64,000 nt of DNA from Chionis minor (lineage: Eukaryota > Chordata > Aves > Charadriiformes > Chionididae), in contig VZSF01007320.1 in NCBI GenBank assembly GCA_013398295.1, positions 169,495 to 233,494 of the forward strand. Direction: 5' to 3'. A program made the translations under genes and the position numbers. Shown here one piece after another: positions 11,317-20,981 of the stretch (position 1 is its first letter; each line of letters opens with the position of its first letter). Under the pieces are notes generated by a model that had not been told where the DNA came from, did not search any database, and saw nothing but the letters and a program-made list of their open reading frames with translations.

Positions 11317-12429
11317 GTATGCTTTCTCCTAATAAATTTTATTTTTGACATGTGGGAAGTTAGCCTTTTCACAGGGCTAACAGGTATATATATCTATATA
11401 CATTATTGCTTGGGACCATACTCCCTGTACTCATATTCAGTGTAATCAAGTCATGATCACTGGTCCCTGTAGCTGCTTCCAGGGCTTGACAGCTTCTGGT
11501 GCAACAGGTTTGAATGAGCATCCAGTGAGTACAACCTTTTATTAACTCTATCAGCCAGGTGATCAGTTGGACAGGCATGTGCAAACCCTTTTGTGTGTGT
11601 GTGTGCAGCTGCAGTGGCACTCACAAACGCAAAAGCAATCCTTTTTTGTACCATTTTTATACCTATTTTTACTGTCAATATTGTCCAAAAGCTTATGCAG
11701 GTGCATATGTCTGCTTTTCCCTGTGACATTTCTCCGCACTGTTATTAACCAGTCATACACTAATCATGCTGTTAAGTATGGATCGTTGAATAGTTCCTCA
11801 TGCCAATTTGCAGTCCAGGAGCTTATCATTCTTTTAAGTTATTTATAATTGTCCTAAATGTTTCTCTCTCTTTATTTATGGCTCCCAGGCTGCTTCCTAT
11901 CAAGCCTGCGTGTATTGGTGCAATGTGTTCTTGAATACATTCACTAAGTCTGATTCTTTTTACTTTATACTGATTTCCACATCTATTTGTCTCAGCCTCC
12001 ATTCCTCATTGACTTGAGACCTACCCTCCAGAGGCAACCAACAGCTTCCAGACCAGCATTTCATTCTTCTTTGTCCTTCCTAATGAGAACAGTAGACTTT
12101 TACCTCAACGTGAATGTAACATTTTCGCAGTAGAAAATTACCATCTCTACCCTTAAGAAGAATTGGTGATGTTTCCTGTTGACTGTGTAAAACCTCTAGC
12201 ATCTTTTGAAATTGGAATCCTTCTATAATAACTGTATTTTGTATTTCCATATGCTACAGAGATGAGCAAAATCATTAAGTCCTTAATTCAGTGGTGTCTA
12301 CAAGACCCCTGCACTCACCCTCTGAAACATTTTACTAGAAACACAAGGATCAGACTTCTCTGAGGAACTGAGTAACTGAAAAAACAGTGGTATCTTTAAT
12401 GCAGAGCATCACCCCTATGCCTTTACTCA

Positions 12430-12709
12430 CTCTGTTTTTTCTTAAATGTTTGTAACTACACTGTTAAAATTCCAAGTAATGTGACTAATCCCTGCAGGTT
12501 TCAGCAATGACAATAATATCAAATTTCTTCTCATCAATAGGAATTTCCATTTCAAGCTTGCTTGTTCCCCTGATGTCTAGGACTGCTGTATAAGTAATAG
12601 GAAAATCTCTTTTCTTCACAACTTTAGCACAGCAGCTCAATTTGTTTGCAGCATGCTGAGCTTGAGTTCGCATTACATTTGCCTTCTTAGCACCTTCCCT
12701 TTGTGTCAT
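12430..12709 (-). pseudogene. Old CR1-type LINE fragment: start of the ORF2 endonuclease domain
   Basis: On the minus strand the frame 12,485-12,709 reads ITYTAVLDIRG, then SKLEMEI, then KKFDIIVIAETCRD and a stop. CR1-family ORF2 proteins start their apurinic-type endonuclease with YTNARS, an N-K-x-x-E-L-E-x-L stretch and then YDII-I-ETWWD. The relic matches this layout in order and spacing. Past the stop the DNA still resembles the family (SH, then W-N-like codons) down to about 12,430. The ETWW motif has decayed to ETC. It is a small, old fragment with no function as an endonuclease, and clearly separate from the reverse-transcriptase relic at 14,590-15,255, which would need the reverse order to belong to the same copy. 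Confidence 0.55.
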
Positions 12710-14589
12710 TAGTCAAGCGACCGCCTGGCTGCTCCAGCTTGTTTCTGACAGAACGGAGTAGCTTTGAGATGGAGGCCATTCTGCTTGTATGTGGTTGCGT
12801 ATATATATAAAAGACTGAAGGCAGCATTATGAAACCTCCAGCAACTCAACTACACACTGCAGCCACTTATTTTCCGCTGACACCAGAACACTCTTTTTTC
12901 CTACTCACCAGCTGGTGAGAAGTGTCAAGTGACAATGCCAGCAGATCGCGGGAGGCATCGCTGCCTTGAAACACCAGACGTCATTAGCTTGAGGACAACT
13001 GCATCGACCCTGCGGCTACTGGTCCTTGAATGTGCTTACACCCGCCCTGGAGTATCCCTGTTCCTCCGTTCATTCCTCAGTAGCCAGGGAGGTGAGAGAA
13101 AGGGTGCGCATAAACCTCGGAGCAATCAGCATCACGGCAGAGGGTCTGCCGAGTGTCTGGGAATTTCTTCCTCAGCAGTAACACCTTGCGTGCCAAGGAA
13201 TCGTACAGACTGACTAGCACTCCTTCTTCTTCTTCTCCTCCTCCTATCCTCCTCCTCCTCCTCCTCCTCCTTCTCCGTCACACTCACAGCCGCTGTGCTG
13301 ATCTGGCAGTTTGTCATTTGTTGTGTTGACACGGAGTTGGGACAAACCAGGAGCACGGGAACTTCTGCCACCTGTTCTTGTTGGCCAAGAAGGTTTCTGT
13401 CCTCTTTACAGGAGACCGACATAAACTGATATTTGATGACCACAAGGGGAAAAAAGAAAAAAAGGTTTCTGTTGGTAGCCCTGGCCTGGAAGTGGGTGAT
13501 TATCAAATGGAGAACAATTCAATAAAGCCTTAATTTAAGAAGGTACTTGAATATGTAGGTTCCTCTAATCATGTTTCTAAGATGTTTCTTGTCTGGCAAA
13601 GGGTGTAAATGCAGGCAGCCTCTGGCATGTACTGAGGTACTCCAGTGCTGAGGTACTCTGAGGTAGTGGCCTCAACTGTGTAAAAAGATGGTTGCCGTAC
13701 TGTAGAGGAAAATGACGACATAAAGCATTTCTCCAGGGCTGCCTGGCACTAATGACTTTAATACAGTGAGTTGAACAAACTTATGTGGCAGCAGTGACTG
13801 TGAAGGAGGACTTTTAACTTGCCTACAATAACTACCTTGCTAGGAGCTGAGTGTTTCAGTCAGTGTGACAAATAGCGAAAAGCAGCCATAGGAAGGCCAG
13901 CGCGTGGAGGCAGCGCAGAAAGTGGATCTGGATGGGGCACGCTGCAGGACGCAGCGTAGGAGAGCATCTCTGCCAGTAGTAGAGGGATGCGGTGAAGCAT
14001 GCGCTTAATTCCTAAAGCTTGCAGCAAAAAACTTGGCTGCACGGGGAAGGATCTGCCAAATCAGGACTTGGAGCGCAGCAGTAATACAGATAAAGGTGCG
14101 TGCATGAGTGCGGGCTTCCCCCGAGAAAAGTACACGTGGGTCATGGCTCTGGGGTGCTGGCGAAGGGCCGGGGACGTCACATGAATCTGTAGCAGATTCA
14201 AGCCCTACAGGAGTCTAAGTACGAAATAATGTGGCGTTAGCATGATTGGGTATCCTAACACTGCTTGTACCACAGTCCTTCCTGTGCCCTGGCAGAGACT
14301 GACCTAAGAAGCAGCCGAGTTACAGGAAGCAGCACTTGCTTACGGAGCTGACGGAGGGCTGAAGGCAGCAACTCTCTCGCTTTGTGACTCTGCATCTATT
14401 CCAGGCTGATGTTGCAGTGCCTGTAGGTCTCCTCCTGCAATCAGTCTCAGTACTGTTCACCAGACTGAGCTGTACTTCCAATTATATTTATAGGCCTATT
14501 AGTAAAACTGGTGATCTATTCATAGACAAGCCATGAACACAAGAAGAGAGTCAAACGCAGCCAATAAATTGCCTTCAAGAAGTAAACTG
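12710..14589. other. Unassigned sequence with TATA-like word and pyrimidine microsatellite
   Basis: A TATATATAAAAG word lies at 12,802-12,813. A perfect 16-base palindrome with a central CAGCTG E-box is at 12,904-12,919, and a GACGTCAT (CREB/ATF-like) word at about 12,978-12,985. These would fit a regulatory region, but no gene follows that I can recognise. The part at 13,300-14,589 shows nothing identifiable. Confidence 0.35.
13221..13276. repeat. CTT/CTC trinucleotide microsatellite
   Basis: An impure repeat of TTC, then CTC triplets. On the minus strand it creates an artificial acidic and arginine run inside an otherwise unremarkable open frame. Confidence 0.95.
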
Positions 14590-15255
14590 TGCCATCAGCA
14601 AAATTTTGTATCTCTGTTGCTCTCCTCTTTCTCTTAGATCGTTAATAAACATATTGAACATCCCTGGTCCTGATGCTGATCCCTGGAGCATCTTGCTATT
14701 AACCTCCTTTCATGCAGAGAATTGGACGCTTATTCCTTTCCTTTGTTTCTTACCTCTTATCTAGGTTTTAATCCATGTCAGGACTTTGCCTCCCACCCTA
14801 CGGGTAACAAATTTCTTTAATAGCCTCTTGTGAAAGACTTTATCAAAAAGCTTTTGAAAAGTTTAAATAAATTATATCCCCCCCACACCCCTTCTCCTCA
14901 GTGCAGTATTTCATTAACTCTTCCCCAGAATCCTAATAGGCTAGAGAAGCACAAGTCACACTTACAGAAACTGGCAGACAGGTTTATCTCTATCGTGTTA
15001 GACTCGTCTAGAAGCTTTCTAACTCTATCTTTAATGATTTTTTTCGGTGTTTTCTCCTTGTTCCGAGGTGAGGTGCTCCTTTTTATAATTGGATCATCTT
15101 TAGTTTCTTTGTAAAACACAGTTACAATAATTGCCCCCCTCCCAGCTCTTCAGTCCCACAGGCGCTTATACAAAAAGCTGTTTGAATGAGCCACTGCCTG
15201 CTTCGGTTAATACCTCCAACTACTGTGAACTCCCATTCCTTGGGCATTTGCAGAT
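14590..15255 (-). mobile_element. Old CR1/L3-type LINE fragment, reverse-transcriptase region
   Basis: This minus-strand fragment covers the fingers and palm of a LINE reverse transcriptase. The frame at 14,898-15,119 contains IIKDRVRKLLDES and, after NTIEINLSASF, CKCDLCFSSLLGF, which matches the family stretch I-V-K-N-R-x-x-x-x-x-x-x-x-x-x-x-x-x-x-x-x-F-x-K-x-x-S-C-x-x-N-L-L. Further along come DIIYLNFSKAF (motif A), broken by a +1 shift straight after KAF. The sequence then reaches the region encoding the GVPQGS-like loop and LFNI-IND, seen on the plus strand as GATCGTTAATAAACATATTG and CTGGTCC...GATCCCTGGAG. The motif A aspartate is replaced by asparagine (codon at 14,861-14,863), so the copy is dead. 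The right boundary is gradual and set by eye. Confidence 0.7.
14898..15119 (-). pseudogene. LINE reverse-transcriptase fragment, fingers subdomain (73 codons)
   Basis: This is the longest open piece inside the CR1/L3 relic. It carries DDPIIKRSTS at its start, corresponding to the family's K-x-x-x-x-D-P-x-N-Y-R-P-V-S segment in decayed form. IIKDRVRKLL and CKCDLCFSSLLGF follow. The Met start is incidental, and the stop at the end comes from decay. Confidence 0.6.
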
Positions 15256-17639
15256 GCTTATCATCCATTTGGAAGTTCACAGCTTTATCTGCTGTGCCAT
15301 CTTCTTATGCCTCTGACCCTTTTCAGCCTGGGACATCACAAACATCCAAGAGTTACTTGCTCCTCTCAGGTTTCTCCTCACCTCCCCAGGTAAAAAAGCC
15401 CAGAGGAGAGAAATCAATTGTTTTCCATGTGCCTGGTCCCTCTTTAGCCATGGATGAAGAGGCGAGTTGCCTAAGGCAGCAAACTGTTGGGTTTGGTGAA
15501 CTGGTGTTGGCTCTTCTACCTTTTCAGCTACCAAAGCAGTTTGTGGTGTTGCCACTTCAGCCCTCCCACTTCATCCTTCTGATTAGCCAAGTGGTCCTAA
15601 AGACAACATTGATGGCCATTATCCACTTGCCTGTCTTTGCAAGGCAGCAACTTTAAACCACCTTGTTTGAGAGAACTGATGGGCTCTGTTAGTACTGGGC
15701 ACACAAAATAACACGCACAGAGAGGGAGAGCTGATTTCCACCAGTGTGAGAGAAGAAGTCAACATCCCCAAAGTACCTTTTTGCATGGTGGAGGGGGATG
15801 TTCTGCTTGTCCCTGCACACAGGCAATTCTCCTGCTGTAATGAGGTGTTTTCAGGTCCAAAGTGCAAGCGGTTCACCTGGCCCCCAGGCAGAAAAACATG
15901 CGGCCAAGCCGTGGCTGCCATGAGAGGAAAATCAGGTCTGCAAAATGTCCATTTGGTGTTACAGACGCAAAGGTCTCTCTGCTGACCCTCCCAGCTGCTG
16001 CACACGTGCTCAGCAGCAGCTTAGCATACTGCTCTGCAGCATCAGGCCCAAAGGTTAGCTTATGCAATGAATGACATGTACAGCTCTCCGCGATGTGCCG
16101 GGACCGAATTAAAGCCTGGAAGACACTACAGGTTACAGCAGGCACTGGATCAGGCTCGGGAAGGAGGAGGACTTGCAAGGGTAACTGAGCATCCTAAGCC
16201 TGCCTACGTCTCACGGAACCAAGGCCCCTCTGTTCTTCCTCCCCCTGAGTCTTCTACTCACCTGGCACCTCCCGGGTGCTGTATCCCCTACCTCAGAAGA
16301 CTGCCCTCCCACAGGGCTGTCGTACCTGGGCTGCTTTGGACTGGAAGCTTCATCTCCCCCCAGTACAGATGGACGAGCTGCTGCACATCAGCTGGTGCAA
16401 GGCAACGCGCTCCTGTGCAGGGGCATTGGCTCCCGGTTCTTCTCCTTGCTCTTGTTGTTTCCGTGCAAGCTCCAACAAGCTTTTTCCACAACAGTAAAAT
16501 GTGATGCAGTCTAAAAAAAAAGTTGATACTTTTGGAAAGCAGGCAACATTTGGCCTCCTCTTGGGATACACATGGCTCTCTAACCACAGAGTCGCTAGCC
16601 CTACTGCGTCATTTTCGTCTCCTTCATAGGCAGAAACCATCACCCTAAGCATAAGCTGAAGTTGCACAGGAGATTGAGCAGTTTTCCGGGAGGAATCTCC
16701 TCACGTCCCCACTCTTATGGAGCTGCAGCACTGTCAGTCTGAGGAGGCTGTTTTACTTGAATGGCTGAGGAAAGTTTTTATGTACCCCGAATGCCTCCCT
16801 GGGGTGAGCCAGCTGACGGCTCACCATCCTTACGTCCTGTGCATAGTTATGAAGGCTGCCTCCGCAGGACGGCTCCTGTGCTGTGGGAGGGATGGCTCCC
16901 TACCCTGAGTTCTCCTTTGTAACCAGCTCTTGTCTTCTTACTCAGCAGAACTGCACTGTTTTGCTCCCAGGGGGAAGTCAGGTGCCCACAGAGTTTGGGC
17001 ATGGATTGTCACGGTATGATTTGTTCAGAAAAGCTCCTTATACTCTCCTTAATCTCCATTTTATATCTCCCCTGCTGCACTTTACAATCTCTTATGTTAC
17101 TATAATTTGGGCTGGATTTCCATATTTTAGAAAATGCCTCATTAAATGACTATATCTTTCCCTTTATCCACGGTGTTACTTCTCAGCATCACTTCCCACC
17201 TGTGGGGAGAATGTATATGCATCATATGGAAGTACGTTATGGCTGTAGTAAATGACCTCATATCATCTGGCTGTTCACCACTCTCCTATGCATGTGTAAA
17301 TTGGCTTTAGAGATACAACTACAGCGTTTCTTCCTGCGATCCCTGAGGCCACTCTCAAACCAGACTATCTTGTTGTACCTACAGGGATCTCTTGCACATC
17401 TTCTAATGAGGCCAGAGCATGCCCTCCAGTCCTTGGGTGCACCGGCTGTCCCATAGGCTCTGTGTGAAGCAGCCAAGGGGGACAGACACACGGGCAGTGC
17501 TTACAAATTCCTTGGAGGCTGCTCTTCCATTGCGATCACGAATCCCCAGGATCCAGGCCTCAGAACCCGTGCTGCTCCTGTGTTTTTTACGCCTTGAAGT
17601 TTCACATATTCCCTGTTCCAGATGAGTCATTAGGAAGAG
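15256..17639. other. Unassigned non-coding sequence
   Basis: Many short overlapping open frames occur on both strands between 15,186 and 16,700, the longest 156 codons. None has a recognisable domain, signal peptide or splice arrangement. Nothing else is identifiable. Confidence 0.5.
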
Positions 17640-17915
17640 TTATTGACAAACAGGAGCTGTTCAAAGGAGAGCAACTGAAATGATCAAGGGAGTGGAGGAA
17701 TTGATTTAGAAAGAAAGATTAAAAGGATAAAGTCTGGAGAGATTGGTTAAACAGCAACTACTGTGAGCATGATAACCTACACATACTTAAAAAGTATTTC
17801 AGAAACAGGAAAACACTAGTAGCATGATACATGGTGAGACAAGTGGAAACAGGCAGAAATTGAGAGTAACTCAAATTTTCCCTTTGAGATTAGCTTTCAG
17901 ACAACAGGAAAGGAA
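17640..17915 (+). mobile_element. Old CR1/L2-like LINE fragment, C-terminal part of the reverse transcriptase
   Basis: The plus strand carries GGAGAGCAACTGAAATGATC followed by AAGGGAGTGGAGGAATTGAT and AAAGAAAGATTAAAAGG. This corresponds to the R-R-A-T-K-M-I-x-G-x-E-x-L-x-Y-x-x-R-L-x-x-L family segment. It is followed by a GATAAC...TACTTAAAA stretch (the D-x-I-x-x-F-x-Y-L-K part) and, after a decayed interval, AACAGGCAGAAATTGAGAGT. Several indels interrupt every frame. It is an old copy with only patchy identity to the family. CR1, L2 and L3 share this layout, so the clade is uncertain. Confidence 0.5.
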
Positions 17916-18475
17916 ATGTTCACTGTCACCACTCTAATCTGATGGCAGCATGTAAGAAACCCAATTGCTCTCAATTTTATAAACCCTAGGACAAAAAATA
18001 CTAGTAAATGCAATGTAAGGTAACATGTCCAGAGATGGCACTGGGTCAGGGAACGGTGCAGCCATCCTGGTGAGGAGGCAGATTTGGGAGAAACTGTAGG
18101 CAAAGCAGCACTCTTTCCAGAGCCCCACACAACCCAGGAGAGCCCCCCTTAGACAGCAAAGCTTGCAACATACCTCCATGGGAGTCTACTTTCCTCAGTT
18201 TGCAAGTGGAACGGGTTGTGGATGAAACCAAGACTCCACCTGTCAGGGCCACGTGCACGGGTGAGGTTCTTGCAACCCTCACTCACCATCTGGTCCATGA
18301 GCTCTGATGTGCTACAGTCATTTGTTAGTTTTAAACTTGACTACATCGCATGCCAGAGTGTGCAGCTGAGCAAGCCTGACCAGATGCTTATCAAGTGTAA
18401 ATCGGTGAAAATGTCTATTTATATCAGCTGAGGCTGTGTACCACTCTTTATAATGAACCATGTGCCCATTGTACA
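17916..18475. other. Unassigned non-coding sequence
   Basis: Lies between two old LINE fragments. No gene or repeat is recognised, and the minus-strand open frames at 17,897-18,282 show no domain. Confidence 0.5.
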
Positions 18476-18800
18476 TTCACAGACTCACAGAGCTGAAGGC
18501 TAAAGGGACTGCTAGAGCATTTGTTTTGACCTTCCAAGTATCACAGGCCATTAATTTTCACCCAGTTACCCCTGGATTGAGCCCAATAATTTGTCTTTGA
18601 CTAGAACATAATATGTGTTTAGCTAACAAGTAACTCTTTGAATGAGTTCTGTTGTTGATCTCAAGATATTCAAACATGGCTAATCCTCTCCTTCAGGTGG
18701 GAGTTTCTTGCTGTGGCTAATCACCTTTGCTCTTCCATAAAAAGCAAGCAGTTTCCATTTGAACCTGCCCTGCTTCATCAGATGTTATCTGTTAGTGAAG
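18476..18800 (-). mobile_element. Old amniote CR1/L3 LINE, 3' end, minus orientation
   Basis: The plus strand shows, in order, TTCACAGACTCACAGAGCTG, a GGGACTGCTAGAGCAT segment, TATCACAGGCCATTAATTTT, CACCCAGTTACCCCTGGATT, GAGCCCAATAATTTGTCTTT, GACTAGAACATA, a GATCTCAAGATATTCAAACA segment, GGTGGGAGTTTCTTGCTGTG and GCTAATCACC. This is the reverse complement of the 3' end of an old amniote CR1 (L3-like) family shared by birds, turtles and crocodilians, from its terminal hairpin region into the end of ORF2. The CAGGCCAT and CCAATAATTTGT blocks are especially well kept. The same family occurs in the opposite orientation at 36,256-36,732. Confidence 0.75.
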
Positions 18801-20913
18801 GCACAGTTTGATCATGCTCAAACCACAATGTCCAATAATTTTTAATCATTTTTATGTTTGTTCACAGTTTTCAGACAAAAATATTTTGCGGTGTGGGTTG
18901 AAAATAGTTTATTGCAAGAGTTACATGAAGTATTTGGTATTCTCCATGAAAATCATTGTATGTTAAAAGCATCTGTATATTCCTTAACTTAGATGAGATT
19001 GACTAATCAATCAACCTGTTTGTCTGATCAATCTTGGTATCACATTTAACTGAATATTTGAACACCTCCCTGTGATATCAATAGCAACAGTGAAGTCCCT
19101 AAAGGGTTTACACTGTGGCATGCTTGTCTTCAGGAAAGTAGTTTCTCTGTTCACACATTTCCTTGAATTTCTTCTTGTCATTGTTGCGGAAGACAGTATA
19201 CTGTGGCCTGACCCAGCACAGGTGTTCCTATAAGCAAAACTATGCTTAAGAAAGGATGCGGAAGGGTTTTGCTTGCTATTGATTTTCTCTTTTCAGCTAC
19301 TAGGGGTTTTGGGGTACAAATATGAGTCTGCATTTTGAGTTTCGTTCTTCCAGTAGAAATGTTTTTCAATGGAGATGGCGAAAAGACCTGTAATAACACA
19401 TTCAAAATGCACTTTCTGCAAATACTATGCAACACTGACTTAAAATTTGCCATGTCTACAAACATCCCTGCCAGTAAACTGATTTGTGAGGTTGTTCATG
19501 GAAACACAGCAAAAAACGGGAGTGAACTCAGCAGAAAGGAATTAATTAAAATTCGAAAGAAGATTTGTGGGTCATTCCTCAGGACCTGCTAACAGATTTA
19601 AGGCAGCTTAGCAGAGAGCTGGTTTGGGGGTATGGTTTCACAACCCCAGGCAGTGCTTGCATGGCTGAGAATACTGTGGGAATCTCTCCCAGCGCTCGTA
19701 AGAATCCCCTGTGTGACTTATGGGCTGGAGACCATATAACACTTCTGACTACAACAGCTTTCTTGTTTGTTTAGGCACTTCCAGAGGCACACTGTCTGAG
19801 AGTGATCCAAGTATTGGAAAACAGAACCAAAATTAACAAGCTTTCTGTCTTTTTCCCTCCTCTGCCCTGCAGGGGAAACAGCTTCTTTAGTTTATAGGGT
19901 GATTTGTTTGTTTAGACTTTTGTGTGTGCTAATGAGTGGGTGTGGGGATGTGTGGTGCTTTGCACCCACGTGGGTACATGCGAAAATTTCATTGATGGAG
20001 GACTATGTTGGGGAACTGAGCTCTCCATGGAGAGGGCAGGAACTACTACGACAGTTCTCACTATTCCTGGGAATAATTAAATGCACCCAAAGCCCAGGGA
20101 AATCCTGATTCCGAGATACACGGACCTCATCCTCAGAGCCAACCATCTGCTTGTTCCTGTGCAGCGTAGTTACCGTGGGGTTATGCAGAAGGATGAATTT
20201 CTTCAGCAACTCAGACAAAACCCATGGTAGGTGCAGACTATTGGGGCAGAGACCTTAAAGGTGACTCTGTCTTCACTGGTGGCCAGTACAAACGAGGGAG
20301 CAGCAGGGTGATGTTCTCACAATAATCAGTGTTGCTAGGGAGACGAGAGACTGTGTTTTGTCAACTGGAGCTTCTCCAGGATGCCTGGCTTCTTCACTAC
20401 ATATTAGCCATAATAATAGTCACAAATGCCTGGATCGCTGTGCTGAGACCTGCTGTGTCTGATAGGATAGGACACCATCTTCTGGCAGGTTGCAACTGGA
20501 AGTGGGAGTGTTTTAATAATACGGTTATCTGGGAGTTACACAGCAGTAAGGCATCCAAAGGGACTTCAAAGCTACAGGCGGACTTAACAGTCCAGAGCTG
20601 ATACCCTTAGTGGCAGCTGGTGCTATGGAAATACATTTCCAATTTTTCGCTTCTTTTTGCAAGCATCAGTTTGGTTGCCACGTTTCCGCTTTCTCTTGCC
20701 ATAGCTTTTTCTTCAAAGAATCCTTTAATCGAGGAACAGTGTGCAGCACCTCATAACGAAATATACCATTCCCTGCTCATAGAGGTATTTCCCCAAGAAT
20801 ATCTGTTCTTGCAGTATAGCTCCAAACAGGTCTGGAACCGGCTTATGCTACTTAGGTTTGTTTAGCTTCCCTTCTTCCCTTCAGCCTTCTCTGAAAATAA
20901 GCGCACTTCAGGG
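18801..20913. other. Unassigned non-coding sequence
   Basis: No gene or mobile element is recognised. Open frames at 19,335-19,774 and 20,329-20,865 have no visible domain. Confidence 0.5.
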
Positions 20914-20981
20914 AAAAAAAAAAAAAAACCAAAAAAACCCCCAAAACCAAACCAAACAAACAAAAAACCCCAAAACAAACC
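20914..20981. repeat. Poly(A) and A/C-rich low-complexity tract
   Basis: An A run of about 15 followed by CCAAAA, CCCCAAAACC and AAACAAACAAA words. It resembles the tract at 4,321-4,388. It could be the decayed tail of a retrocopy, but no recognisable body lies to the left. Confidence 0.88.

Larger units (their letters stand above)
8324..12429. other. Unassigned non-coding sequence
   Basis: No gene is recognised. It contains a pyrimidine-rich tract at 8,718-8,772, a GGGAGTGAGGGAGTGAGGGA run near 9,600, an AT-rich self-complementary stretch at 11,281-11,316, a second TATA run at 11,383-11,402 and a short GT run at 11,592-11,605. Open frames of up to 121 codons (for example 9,838-10,203 on the minus strand) have no recognisable domain. 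Confidence 0.5.

Noticed and set aside
13132..13506. Minus-strand frame with acidic and arginine runs
   Set aside because: The runs come from the CTT/CTC microsatellite at 13,221-13,276, and the rest shows no domain.
15186..15656. Longest open frame of the window, 156 codons on the plus strand
   Set aside because: Composition is low in charged residues and rich in Ser/Leu/Pro, no domain is visible, the left part overlaps the decayed CR1/L3 edge, and frames on the other strand are also open here. It fits chance.
16067..16504. 145-codon open frame on the plus strand
   Set aside because: It overlaps open frames in other frames and strands and has no recognisable motif, so it is not called as a gene.
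20914..20928. Processed pseudogene suggested by a poly(A) run
   Set aside because: No recognisable coding body precedes this run or the ones at 24,446, 53,159 and 55,392.
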